Assembly: GCF_030316885.1 (NCBI RefSeq)
Contig: NZ_JASZYQ010000004.1
Location: 468,183-532,182 of the forward strand
Direction of reading: 5' to 3'
Source of the DNA: Variovorax jilinensis
Lineage (GTDB): Bacteria; Pseudomonadota; Gammaproteobacteria; Burkholderiales; Burkholderiaceae_C
DNA length: 64,000 nucleotides
This document shows, piece by piece, positions 46,531 through 54,877 of the stretch (position 1 is the stretch's first letter; the number at the start of each line of letters is the position of its first letter). The notes beneath the pieces were generated by a model. It was not told the DNA's origin, ran no database searches, and saw only the letters and a list, made by a program, of their open reading frames with translations. Made by a program: the position numbers and the translations under genes.

Positions 46531-47718
46531 CGAGACCACCACCGGAATCTCGGTGGCTGGCGGCGTGTTGCGGCTGCGCCCGCAGCGCACGATGCCGTCG
46601 ATCATCACCATGCCCACGCCCGGGATGTCGCCGAGCTGCACGCTTTCGAGCAGGCCGGGAGCGGGCGAATGCTGGGCCCGGTCCATGAAGACGAAGTCGG
46701 CATCGCGGCCGACCTCGATCAGGCCGCAGTTGAGCTTGCGGATGCGGGCCGTGTTGCCGGTGGCGAAGCAGAACACCAGCTCAGCCGGGATGTTCGCGAT
46801 GGAAGACAGCATCGCCACCATGCGCAGGATGCCGAGCGGCTGCACGCCCGAGCCGGCCGGGCCGTCGGTGCCGAGGATCACGCGGTGCGGGCACTTGAGA
46901 TCGAGTGCCGCGCGCGCGGCCGCGATGGCGACGCGCTCGTTGCCGTTGTGCACGATCTCGATCGCGCGCGAGGACTTCTCGCACAGCTCGCACACGTGCG
47001 CCTCGGGCAGCGAGGTGTGGCCGCCGTTGATGTGGCCGATGATGTCGGCATCGGCCTCGAGCACCACGTCCTTGTCGATCAGGCCCGAGCCCGGGATCGA
47101 CGGGCCGCCCGTGTGGATGGTGCTCTGGATGCCGTACTTGCGGGCCCAGGCCACCATCTCCTTGGCCTCGTAGCCGGCCTTGACCGAGCCCAGGCCGACC
47201 TCGCCGAGCAGGCCCACGCCGGCCTCTGCCAGTTCCTTGAAGTCGCTCTCGACCATGCCCTTCTCGATCACGGGTGCGCCGGCCAGCACCTTGACGCCGC
47301 CCGGACGGAAGTTGTCGAAGGCACGCTGCGCGGTGATTGCCAGCGCCTTCAGTCCCACGATGTCCTTGGGCCGGCCGGGCAGATGCACCTCGCCGGCCGA
47401 GATCATGGTGGTCACGCCGCCGTTCATGGTGGAGTCGATCCAGCCGATCTGGCCCTGGCGCGGCGTCCAGTCGCCGAACACCGGGTGCACGTGGCTGTCG
47501 ATCAGGCCTGGCGCCACGCAGGTCTGCCTGCAGTCGACGACGGTCTTCGCGCCCTCGAGGTCGCAGTCCTTTTCCTTGCCGACCGCGACGATCAGGCCGT
47601 CGTTCACGACGACGGTGTCGGCATCGAGGATCGGACGGTCGATGTCGCCCGACAGCAGGAGGCCTATGTTCCGGATGACGACCTTGCCCGATTTGGCACC
47701 GGTAGCGACTTCTGCCAT
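46519..47718 (-). CDS. ena: enamidase-like amidohydrolase (nicotinate pathway)
   Basis: A 399-residue amidohydrolase resembling enamidase of Eubacterium barkeri, which hydrolyses 1,4,5,6-tetrahydro-6-oxonicotinate to 2-formylglutarate and ammonia. Metal-site motifs are HVH at H76 and H78 (IDSHVHPV), H202 in IHTGG, H229 in IIGHINGG, and D285 in GTDGPAG. Its strongest support is context: it shares a divergent promoter with a 6-hydroxynicotinate reductase. It is the last gene of a leftward unit and its 5' end overlaps the TetR gene by 55 bp. An AAGG site precedes the ATG. It could instead act on another cyclic amide. Confidence 0.82.
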   Translation of the reverse strand: MAEVATGAKSGKVVIRNIGLLLSGDIDRPILDADTVVVNDGLIVAVGKEKDCDLEGAKTVVDCRQTCVAPGLIDSHVHPVFGDWTPRQGQIGWIDSTMNGGVTTMISAGEVHLPGRPKDIVGLKALAITAQRAFDNFRPGGVKVLAGAPVIEKGMVESDFKELAEAGVGLLGEVGLGSVKAGYEAKEMVAWARKYGIQSTIHTGGPSIPGSGLIDKDVVLEADADIIGHINGGHTSLPEAHVCELCEKSSRAIEIVHNGNERVAIAAARAALDLKCPHRVILGTDGPAGSGVQPLGILRMVAMLSSIANIPAELVFCFATGNTARIRKLNCGLIEVGRDADFVFMDRAQHSPAPGLLESVQLGDIPGVGMVMIDGIVRCGRSRNTPPATEIPVVVSGGH

Positions 47719-48446
47719 TTGTTGACCTTGTGGGGTGGTGATGTTGTGTCTTCTTCTTCGGAAGTCCCCGCATCGACCGTGCGCAGCACCGTCTCGATCA
47801 CGAAGTCTTCCCAGTGTGCGACCGCCTCTGCCGTCTCGAGCGGCTCGCCGAGGAAGGCGGTCAGCGTGTGCCGGTTCGAGGTGTAGAAATAGCCGGTCGA
47901 CGCGATCAGCAGGTACAGGTCGCGCGGCGCGACGTCGGCGCGGAACAGGCCCTGTTCGACGCCGCTCGCGAGGATCTCGCTGATGATCGAGATGGCCCGC
48001 GACGAGTATTCGCGCGCCCGCAGCGACTTCGCGATGTGGCGCCCCTTGTGCAGGTTCTCGGTGTTGAGCAGCGTGACGAACTCGGGGTTGCGCCGGTAGT
48101 AGCCGAGCACGAAGCGGATCACCGCGGCCAGCGATTCCACCGGCCGCGAGGCGTCGAGGTCGAGCGCTGCCTCGGCGTCGTCCATGCGGCGATAGATGCC
48201 CTCGAGCACCGCGATGAACAGGCCTTCCTTGCTTCCGAAGTAGTAGTAGATCATCCGGTCGTACGACTTCGCGGCCTTCGAGATCTTCTCGACGCTGCCG
48301 CCGTCGTAGCCGTACTTGGCGAACACCTTGGTGGCCGCGCGCAGGATGCTCTCGCGCGTGGCCTGCGCGGCCGCCTCGCGCACGCCGGTGCGGCGCGTCG
48401 CGGGCTTGGGGAGGCCCTTGCGGGCGGCTGCCTTGGCCTCGGCCAT
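47664..48446 (-). CDS. TetR-family transcriptional regulator
   Basis: A 260-residue TetR regulator. The helix-turn-helix lies at about residues 33-80 (ESILRAATKVFAKYGYDGGS, DRMIYYYFGSKEGLF), preceded by a basic arginine/lysine-rich extension. The C-terminal ligand domain is typical, with a charged tail. It lies between the ferredoxin reductase and enamidase genes and overlaps the latter by 55 bp. It likely senses a nicotinate metabolite and binds the palindromes at 49324-49381; this is inference. Confidence 0.9.
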   Translation of the reverse strand: MAEAKAAARKGLPKPATRRTGVREAAAQATRESILRAATKVFAKYGYDGGSVEKISKAAKSYDRMIYYYFGSKEGLFIAVLEGIYRRMDDAEAALDLDASRPVESLAAVIRFVLGYYRRNPEFVTLLNTENLHKGRHIAKSLRAREYSSRAISIISEILASGVEQGLFRADVAPRDLYLLIASTGYFYTSNRHTLTAFLGEPLETAEAVAHWEDFVIETVLRTVDAGTSEEEDTTSPPHKVNKWQKSLPVPNRARSSSGT

Positions 48447-48460
48447 CTGCGCCCTTGCGG

Positions 48461-49234
48461 CTACTTCTCGGCGAAGGCGCGCTCGACCACGAAGTCGCCG
48501 GGCGTGGAGGTGTTGCCTTCCTTGAAGCCGCGCGCCTCGAGCAGGTGCTTGAGGTCGACCAGCAGGCCCGGGCTGCCGCACAGCATCACGCGGTCTTCGG
48601 CGGCATTGAGCGGCGGCAGGCCGAGGTCGTCGGTGAGCTTGTTGCTCTCGATCAGCTCTGTGATGCGGCCCATGTTGCGGAATTCCTCGCGCGTCACGGT
48701 CGGGTAGTAGAGCAGTTGCTTTTCGATCATCTCGCCCAGGATCTCGTGCTTGGGCAGGTGGTCGGTCACCAGGTCGTGGTAGGCCAGCTCGTCGATCTGG
48801 CGCACGCCGTGCACCAGGATGACCTGCTCGAACTTCTCGTAGGTCTCGGGGTCGCGGATCACGCTCATGAAGGGCGCGAGGCCCGTGCCGGTGCCGAACA
48901 GGTACAGGCGCTTGCCCGGCAGCGTGTAGTCGATCAGCAGCGTGCCGGTGGGCTTGCGGCCCACGATGATGGTGTCGCCGACCTGGATGTGCTGCAGCCG
49001 CGAGGTGAGCGGGCCGTCTTCCACCTTGATGCTCAGGAACTCGAGGTGCTCCTCGTAGTTCGGGCTCACGATGCTGTAGGCGCGCAGCAGCGGCTTGTCG
49101 TTGACCCGGAGGCCGATCATCGTGAAGTGGCCGTTCGAGAACCGAAGGGCCGGGTCGCGCGTGGTGGTGAAGGTGAACAGGCGGTCGGTCCAGTGGTGGA
49201 CGCTCAGGACGCGTTCTTCGCTGAATGCACTCAT
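48461..49234 (-). CDS. fpr: ferredoxin-NADP reductase
   Basis: A 257-residue FAD-dependent ferredoxin/flavodoxin-NADP+ reductase. The FAD-binding RAYSIVSPNYEEHLEF is near residue 52 and the NADP-binding GTGTGLAPFMSVIRDPETYEKF-type block near 113. C-terminal VERAFAEK matches bacterial Fpr. It could move electrons from NADPH to a ferredoxin and so to 6-hydroxynicotinate reductase, whose gene is divergent from it; in Eubacterium barkeri the reductase uses ferredoxin. A general housekeeping role is also possible. ATG 49234 is preferred because upstream codons run into the promoter. Confidence 0.9.
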   Translation of the reverse strand: MSAFSEERVLSVHHWTDRLFTFTTTRDPALRFSNGHFTMIGLRVNDKPLLRAYSIVSPNYEEHLEFLSIKVEDGPLTSRLQHIQVGDTIIVGRKPTGTLLIDYTLPGKRLYLFGTGTGLAPFMSVIRDPETYEKFEQVILVHGVRQIDELAYHDLVTDHLPKHEILGEMIEKQLLYYPTVTREEFRNMGRITELIESNKLTDDLGLPPLNAAEDRVMLCGSPGLLVDLKHLLEARGFKEGNTSTPGDFVVERAFAEK

Positions 49235-49482
49235 AAGGGTCGAAAAAAGTTGAGACTGAATCGGGGATGCACCAATTGTCGGCGATGCACGAGAAAACAC
49301 CATTGCATGCGCCGTGCCCGTTTGCTACATTGATTTCGATCAATGTAGCGTTCACCACATGAAACTGTAGGGAATGCTACACAAATGACAGTTCTTGCAC
49401 AAGCGAAGGTGCAAGCGGTTCGGCGGCATGGTTGTTGCAATCGGCCCCGGTCTGTAGCCCCAAGTAGCCACGAGATCCCGCG
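49235..49482. promoter_or_regulatory. divergent promoter region of the nicotinate cluster
   Basis: A lower-GC intergenic region between fpr and hnr. A perfect 26-bp inverted repeat, GCTACATTGAT-TTCG-ATCAATGTAGC, lies at 49324-49349. TGTAG-N6-CTACA follows at 49366-49381 and CTTGCAC-N8-GTGCAAG at 49394-49415. The repeated TGTAG half-site suggests one dimeric repressor with two sites, most simply the TetR protein encoded in the leftward unit. Confidence 0.7.
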
Positions 49483-51102
49483 ATGACAGAACACACGAAG
49501 ACCGACGGACTGCCCGGCATGGACATGCCCGTGCTCCCCGAGATTGCCGACCGCTCGCCGCTGCGCAACGAGCGCATGAGCGTGGCCAAGGTCGAGTGCA
49601 ACGCCTGCCCGGTGCTGTGCCAGATCTCCGAAGGCCGCACCGGTGCCTGCGACCGCTACGCCAACCGCGAGGGCGTGCTGGTGCGGGTCGATCCGGTGGT
49701 GCTGTTGCGGCGCGAACTCGCGAGCGAAGCGCCGGCGCTGGTGCCGTTCGCTCGCAGCGGCGGCGATGCGGCGGAAGGCGCGGAGGCCCCCTTCGCCGAA
49801 GCCGACTGGAACGGCGATCTCCTCCATGCCGACGAGGTCTTCGTCACCGGCGTGGGCTCGTCCACCACCTACCCCGACTACAAGCCCGCGCCCTTCATCG
49901 TGGCGTCGAAGGCCCAAGGCGTGGACATGGTCACCGTGGTCACCGAAGGCATCTTCAGCTACTGCAGCTTCAAGGTGAAGATCGACACCGATCGCTTCCT
50001 GGGTGCCGAGCAGGCCAACGTGCGCTACCGCGGCGAGGTCGTGGGCCATGTCACCACCGCAGAGTACGGCTCGCAGATGCTGTCGCTCGGCGGCGTGCAT
50101 CACCTCACGGGCGGCAGCAAGAAGGAAGGCCGCATGACCTGCGAGCTGATGCAGCTGCTCGGCAACAAGAAGGCGGTCGAATGCGTGATCGACGGCGGCG
50201 CCAGCATGGTGATCCAGGCCGGCCGCGCGCCGATCGTCAACGGCGTGGAAGAGCAGCGCATGCGCGTGGGCTGCGGCTCGGCCGCGGTCGGCATCTTCGC
50301 GCGCCAGCTGTTCGGCCATGCCGACGAGGTGGTGGTGGTCGACGACCACATCACCGGCGTGCTGACCGAGCACCAGGCTGGACGCTGCCTCGACATGCCG
50401 GCATCGGGCATCCAGATGCGCGGCCGCAAGTCGACGCCGGGCCGCTACTTCCAGGTCGCCAATCCGGGCAATGGCTGGGGCGGCACCGACATCGACGATC
50501 CGCTGTCGATCATCGAAGGCTGGGAGGAGGGCGTCGCGCGCCCCGGGCTGCGCCTGCTCATGACCTCCACCACGGGCGAGCATGCCCAGTGGTACGTGCT
50601 CGACGATGCGCTGCAACCGGTCGAGCAGCCGATGCCGGGCGAGGTGCGACGCATCGTCGAGCGCATCGGCGAGAACTGCGAACCTTCGCTGTGCACCGTG
50701 CTCTTTCTCGGCGGCGCCGGCGGTTCGCTGCGTGCGGGCGTCACCGAGAACCCGGTGCTGCTCACGCGTGCGATCAAGCGCGCGCTGGTCAACGTCACCT
50801 GTGGCGGCGCACCGGCCTACGTGTGGCCGGGCGGTGGCATCACGGTCATGGCCGACGTGCTGCGCATGCCCGACATGAGCTTCGGCACGGTGCCGACGCC
50901 GGCCATCGTGGCGCCGATCGAATTCAGCATGCGGCGCAGCGACTACGAAGCGCTCGGCGGCCACATGGAACATGTGTTCCCGCTCGAGCAGGCACTCGCG
51001 CGCGGCGCCTGGCAGGCCGACGGCGCCCCGCAGGCGCGGCAGTGGCTGCGCATGGACCCGGCCAACCCCTGGCCGCTGGGCCAGCCGCCGATGCTGGGCT
51101 GA
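49483..51102 (+). CDS. hnr: 6-hydroxynicotinate reductase-like iron-sulphur flavoprotein
   Basis: A 539-residue protein matching 6-hydroxynicotinate reductase of the Eubacterium barkeri pathway, which reduces 6-hydroxynicotinate to 1,4,5,6-tetrahydro-6-oxonicotinate. An N-terminal cysteine cluster C39-x2-C42-x3-C46-x9-C56 (CNACPVLCQ) fits a [4Fe-4S] centre. The rest is soluble and has glycine-rich blocks (VTGVGSSTTYPDYKPAP near residue 122; GCGSAAVGIFARQLFG near 264). Start is ATG 49483; the Shine-Dalgarno sequence is weak. It heads the rightward unit and is followed after 3 bp by a UPF0280 gene. Confidence 0.82.
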   Translation: MTEHTKTDGLPGMDMPVLPEIADRSPLRNERMSVAKVECNACPVLCQISEGRTGACDRYANREGVLVRVDPVVLLRRELASEAPALVPFARSGGDAAEGAEAPFAEADWNGDLLHADEVFVTGVGSSTTYPDYKPAPFIVASKAQGVDMVTVVTEGIFSYCSFKVKIDTDRFLGAEQANVRYRGEVVGHVTTAEYGSQMLSLGGVHHLTGGSKKEGRMTCELMQLLGNKKAVECVIDGGASMVIQAGRAPIVNGVEEQRMRVGCGSAAVGIFARQLFGHADEVVVVDDHITGVLTEHQAGRCLDMPASGIQMRGRKSTPGRYFQVANPGNGWGGTDIDDPLSIIEGWEEGVARPGLRLLMTSTTGEHAQWYVLDDALQPVEQPMPGEVRRIVERIGENCEPSLCTVLFLGGAGGSLRAGVTENPVLLTRAIKRALVNVTCGGAPAYVWPGGGITVMADVLRMPDMSFGTVPTPAIVAPIEFSMRRSDYEALGGHMEHVFPLEQALARGAWQADGAPQARQWLRMDPANPWPLGQPPMLG

Positions 51103-51105
51103 TCC

Positions 51106-52041
51106 ATGGATGCGCAACGCAAGGCCCTCGGTGGCGGCCGCTGGCACCTGAACCACGGCCCGATCGACATCGTGGCCGAGGCGCACGGCGATGCGGTCGA
51201 GGTCGCGGTGGCGCACGAGCATGCATGGCGCCGTTTCGGCCGCCTGCTGCCGGAGCTCGTGGCCGAGCTGCCGCTCCTGCGCCGGCCCGTCGGCGCCGAG
51301 TGCCCGCTGCAAGGCGATGTCGCGCGCCGCATGTGGCGGGCCTGCGCGCCGTTCGGTGCCGGCTTCATCACGCCGATGGCCGCTGTGGCCGGTGCAGTGG
51401 CGCAGGAACTCATCGCCTGCTTCGATCGTCCCGGCATCGAGCGCGCCTGGATCAACAACGGCGGCGACATCGCGCTGCACCTCGCGCACGGCCGCTCGGT
51501 GCGGGTCGGGCTCTTCGCCGACCTGGCGCGCTTCGACCTGCGCGATACGGGGCCGATCACGACCGACGGCCGCTTCGAGATCCGCGCCGACCAGCCGGTG
51601 CGCGGCGTGGCCACGAGCGGCTGGCGCGGCCGCAGCTTCTCGCTGGGCATCGCCGACAGCGTGACCGTGCTGGCAGCCACCGCGGCCGAGGCGGACGCGG
51701 CCGCGACCGTGATCGCCAATGCGGTCGACGTCGAGGATGCCGGCATCGCTCGCCGGCCAGCCAGCGAATGCAAGGACGACAGCGATCTCGGCGACATCCC
51801 GGTCACGGTCGACGTCCCGACCCTCGCCCCTCTCAAGGTGCGCGCTGCGCTCGATGCAGGTGCGGCGCGTGCCGAGGCGCTGCAGCGCGACGGTCGCGTG
51901 TGGTCGGTGGCGCTGGTCTGCCAGGGGCAATGGCGCATCGTCCAGCCGCTTTCGCAAGGCTTAAGCTCGGGGGCTCCGGAGGCGCCGCAGCGGCGAATCG
52001 ATGGCAGCGCTTCGCATGCAGTTGGTTCAGTATTTGCTTAA
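51106..52041 (+). CDS. UPF0280 family protein, ApbE-like
   Basis: A 311-residue protein of the UPF0280 family, related to ApbE flavin transferases. The conserved WINNGGDIALHL near residue 120 resembles the ApbE NxGGD motif, and ATSGWRGRSFSLG near 167 matches its second glycine-rich block. ApbE enzymes attach FMN covalently to threonine or serine residues. The gene begins 3 bp after hnr, so it may flavinylate the reductase, but this is untested. The last 25 residues are low in conservation and may be added sequence. Confidence 0.85.
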   Translation: MDAQRKALGGGRWHLNHGPIDIVAEAHGDAVEVAVAHEHAWRRFGRLLPELVAELPLLRRPVGAECPLQGDVARRMWRACAPFGAGFITPMAAVAGAVAQELIACFDRPGIERAWINNGGDIALHLAHGRSVRVGLFADLARFDLRDTGPITTDGRFEIRADQPVRGVATSGWRGRSFSLGIADSVTVLAATAAEADAAATVIANAVDVEDAGIARRPASECKDDSDLGDIPVTVDVPTLAPLKVRAALDAGAARAEALQRDGRVWSVALVCQGQWRIVQPLSQGLSSGAPEAPQRRIDGSASHAVGSVFA

Positions 52042-52062
52042 CGAAAAGCAGGACACCTTTTC

Positions 52063-52707
52063 ATGATCGATATCCGTCGCGTCTTCACCCATGTCGAGCA
52101 CATCCACCACGAGTTCGGACCGCGCGCCGCAACGCCGCTGGTGCGTGGTGCCATCGGCGCGGTGCTGACGAATCCCTTCGCGGGCCGCTACGAGCCCGAC
52201 ATCCTGCCGATGATGGCGCTGCTCGATCCGGTCGGCGTCGACATGGCGCATCGGCTGCGTGCCGCGATGGATATTTCGGTGGAGCAGATCGCGACCTACG
52301 GCAAGGGCGCGATCGTCGGCGCCGCGGGCGAGCTCGAGCACGGCGCGCTGTGGCACGTGCCCGGCGGCTATGCCATGCGCGAGCTGCTCGGCTGGAAGGG
52401 CGACCGCGCGGCCTACACCGCCGGCACGGTCGACGAGAAGAAGACCGGCCAGCCCGGCAATGCGCTCTCGATCGTGCCCTCGACCAAGAAGGTCGGCCCG
52501 CCCGGCGCGGCGCTCGACGTGCCGCTCACCAACATCAACGCCAGCTACGTGCGTGGCCAGTTCGACGCGATCGAGGTGCGCGTGCCGGGTGCGCCCGCCG
52601 CGGACGAGATCGTCTTCATCCTCGCGATGAGCACGGGCTACCGCGTGCATGATCGCGTCGGCGGCCTTCGGGCCGAGAACATCGCCAAGTGGGACGGCCT
52701 GCGCTGA
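52063..52707 (+). CDS. DUF1185 (AA_synth) family protein, copy 1
   Basis: A 214-residue soluble protein of the DUF1185 or amino-acid-synthesis family. It shares the conserved NPFAGRY, TYGKGAIVGAAGELEHGALWH, and PGAALDVPL blocks with the following gene, and it is about 20 residues longer, with an insertion near residue 105. Family structures show a chorismate-mutase-like fold, but no reaction is established. The gene follows UPF0280 by 21 bp and probably acts downstream of the ring-opening step. Confidence 0.88.
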   Translation: MIDIRRVFTHVEHIHHEFGPRAATPLVRGAIGAVLTNPFAGRYEPDILPMMALLDPVGVDMAHRLRAAMDISVEQIATYGKGAIVGAAGELEHGALWHVPGGYAMRELLGWKGDRAAYTAGTVDEKKTGQPGNALSIVPSTKKVGPPGAALDVPLTNINASYVRGQFDAIEVRVPGAPAADEIVFILAMSTGYRVHDRVGGLRAENIAKWDGLR

Positions 52708-52742
52708 GCCCCGATCGCATCGTCGAGACAAGGAACACATTC

Positions 52743-53327
52743 ATGACCGCCAACATCCGCAAGCTCGTCGTCCAGGTCGACGAAACCCGCAAGGAAATGG
52801 GCCAGACCATCGAGCCGCCGACCCGCCGCGCGGTCGCCATCGCAGTGATCGAGAACCCCTATGCAGGGCGCTACAGCGAATCGCTCGACGAGCTGATCGC
52901 CATCGGCGAAGAACTCGGCGGGCTGCTGGGCGCCAAGGCGGTGGCCGCGCTCGGCATCGCGCCGGGCGACGCCGAGAGCTACGGCAAGGCCGCGATCGTC
53001 GGCGAGGCCGGCGAGCTCGAGCATGCGGCGGCGATCCTGCACCCGAAGCTCGGCGCACCGCTGCGCGTGGCGGTCGAGAAGGGCGCCGCGCTGGTGCCCT
53101 CGAGCAAGAAGCGCGGCACGCTCGGAACCGCCATCGACGTGCCGCTGGGCCACAAGGATGCCGCCTTCGTGCGCAGCCACTTCGACGCCATCGAGGCCCG
53201 CGTGTCCGACGCGCCGCGCGCCAACGAGATCGTGGTCGCGGTGGCCGTGACCGACAGCGGCCGACCGCTGCCGCGCATCGGTGGCCTGCAGGCGGCCGAG
53301 ATCAAGGGCGAGGACGGGTTGAGATGA
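52743..53327 (+). CDS. DUF1185 (AA_synth) family protein, copy 2
   Basis: A 194-residue paralogue of the preceding gene, with matching NPYAGRY, SYGKAAIVGEAGELEHAAA and GTAIDVPLGHKDAAFVRSHF blocks. The ATG at 52743 is preceded by AAGGA; an upstream frame extension is not needed. The pair may form a heterodimer. Sequence divergence between the two is large, so duplication is old. A palindromic repeat follows before the ABC transporter operon. Confidence 0.88.
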   Translation: MTANIRKLVVQVDETRKEMGQTIEPPTRRAVAIAVIENPYAGRYSESLDELIAIGEELGGLLGAKAVAALGIAPGDAESYGKAAIVGEAGELEHAAAILHPKLGAPLRVAVEKGAALVPSSKKRGTLGTAIDVPLGHKDAAFVRSHFDAIEARVSDAPRANEIVVAVAVTDSGRPLPRIGGLQAAEIKGEDGLR

Positions 53328-53502
53328 GCTCCACCCCCGTCGCTTGCTCACTTCGTGTAGCCGCCTCCCCCCTTTCAGGGGGCAACACCAGCGGCCCGGC
53401 AAAGCCGGTTCCGCGGTGTTTCCCGAACGGGCCTCGCTTCGCTTGCCGAACCTTATTCTTGTCGTTCGTCGCTGTCTTTCAATGATTTCCAAGGAGTTCC
53501 CG
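53328..53502. repeat. palindromic repeat element between DUF1185 and ABC genes
   Basis: A block at 53362-53417 has a CTCCCCC/GGGGG stem and CGGCCCGGCAAAGCCGGTT, with a CCGGC-AAA-GCCGG hairpin. It matches 54747-54800 almost exactly. A CACTTCGTGT segment just upstream also appears (reverse complement) in the repeats at 17917 and 57605, linking the families. The rest of the gap holds the AAGGAG site at 53491. Confidence 0.85.
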
Positions 53503-54717
53503 ATGATGAATCCCATGCGCCTGGCCTTCACCGCGACCGCCGTCGCCTCGCTCTTCTCCGTCCTCGTACCGGCGCACGCGCAGGGCGTGATCAAGATCGG
53601 CGAGATCAACAGCTACAAGGCGCAGCCCGCCTTCCTCGAGCCCTACAAGAAGGGCATGGAGCTGGCGGTCGACGAGATCAACGCGGCCGGCGGCGTCAAC
53701 GGCAGGAAGATCGAGCTGATCACGCGCGACGACAACGCCAACCCGGGCGATGCGGTGCGCGTGGCCGAGGAGCTGATCTCGCGCGAGAAGGTCGACATCC
53801 TGGCCGGCACCTTCCTGTCGAATACCGGCATGGCGGTGGCCGACTTCGCCAAGCAGAAGAAGTTCTTCTTCCTGGCCGGCGAGCCGCTGACCGACAAGCT
53901 CACCTGGCAGGGCGGCAACGCCTACACGGTGCGCCTGCGTCCCGGCACCTACATGCAGGCCGCGATGCTGGTGCCCGAGGCCGCCAAGCTCAAGAAGAAG
54001 CGCTGGGCCGTCGTGTATCCCAACTACGAGTACGGCCAGTCGGCCGTGGCGGCGTTCAAGACGCTGCTCAAGGCCGCGCAGCCCGACGTCGAGTTCGTGG
54101 CCGAGCAGGCGACCCCGCTCGGCAAGGTCGATGCCGGCAGCGTGGTGCAGGCGCTGGCCGATGCCAAGCCCGACGCGATCTTCAACGTGCTGTTCGGTGC
54201 CGACCTGTCGAAGTTCGTGCGCGAGGGCAACACGCGTGGCCTGTTCAAGGACCGTGAAGTGGTCAGCGTGCTGACCGGCGAGCCCGAGTACCTCGACCCG
54301 CTCAAGGACGAGGCCCCGAACGGCTGGATCGTCACGGGCTATCCGTGGTACGGCATCACCACGCCGGCCCACAAGGCCTTCGAGCAGGCCTACCAGGCCA
54401 AGTTCAAGGATTACCCGCGCCTGGGCTCGGTGGTCGGCTACAGCATGATCAAGTCGGCCGCGGCCGGCATCGCGAAGGCCAAGAGCACCGACACCGACAA
54501 GCTGGTCGCGGCCTTCAAGGGGCTGCCGGTCGACACGCCCTTCGGCAAGATCACCTACCGCGCCGAGGACAACCAGTCGACCATGGGCGCCTTCGTGGGC
54601 CGCACCAAGAACGAAGGCGGCAAGGGCGTGATGGTCGACTACGTCTACCTCGACGGCGCCGACGCCAAGTACCAGCCGACGGCCGCCGAGGTCAAGAAGT
54701 CGCGCGCTGCTGACTGA
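53503..54717 (+). CDS. branched-chain-type ABC transporter substrate-binding protein
   Basis: A 404-residue periplasmic binding protein of the LivJ/UrtA-like Peripla_BP_6 family. A signal peptide ends at VPAHAQG. The mature chain opens with IKIGEINSYKAQPAFLEPYKKG. Conserved NAAGGVNGRKIELITRDD and GTFLSNTGMAVADFA segments follow. AAGGAG lies 6 bases before ATG 53503; an ATG at 53482 is less likely. In this cluster it likely captures nicotinate or a related heterocyclic acid, by context. Confidence 0.93.
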   Translation: MMNPMRLAFTATAVASLFSVLVPAHAQGVIKIGEINSYKAQPAFLEPYKKGMELAVDEINAAGGVNGRKIELITRDDNANPGDAVRVAEELISREKVDILAGTFLSNTGMAVADFAKQKKFFFLAGEPLTDKLTWQGGNAYTVRLRPGTYMQAAMLVPEAAKLKKKRWAVVYPNYEYGQSAVAAFKTLLKAAQPDVEFVAEQATPLGKVDAGSVVQALADAKPDAIFNVLFGADLSKFVREGNTRGLFKDREVVSVLTGEPEYLDPLKDEAPNGWIVTGYPWYGITTPAHKAFEQAYQAKFKDYPRLGSVVGYSMIKSAAAGIAKAKSTDTDKLVAAFKGLPVDTPFGKITYRAEDNQSTMGAFVGRTKNEGGKGVMVDYVYLDGADAKYQPTAAEVKKSRAAD

Positions 54718-54877
54718 AGAATGAAGCACCCCCGACGCGCCTGCGGCGCCTCCCCCTCCAGGGGGCAATACCAGCGGCCCGGCAAAGCCGGTTCCGCGGT
54801 ATCCCTTGCACGGGCCGCGTCGGTTTCATCGGCCATGCCGACCCGTGACCGGGCGCGTGGGGAAGACAGGTAATCGA
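54718..54877. repeat. palindromic repeat element before permease gene
   Basis: Bases 54747-54800 repeat the 53362-53417 block: CTCCCCCT/AGGGGGCAATACCAG and CCCGGCAAAGCCGGTTCC. The two copies bracket the binding-protein gene. No gene is apparent; the spacer ends with the permease start. Confidence 0.85.
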
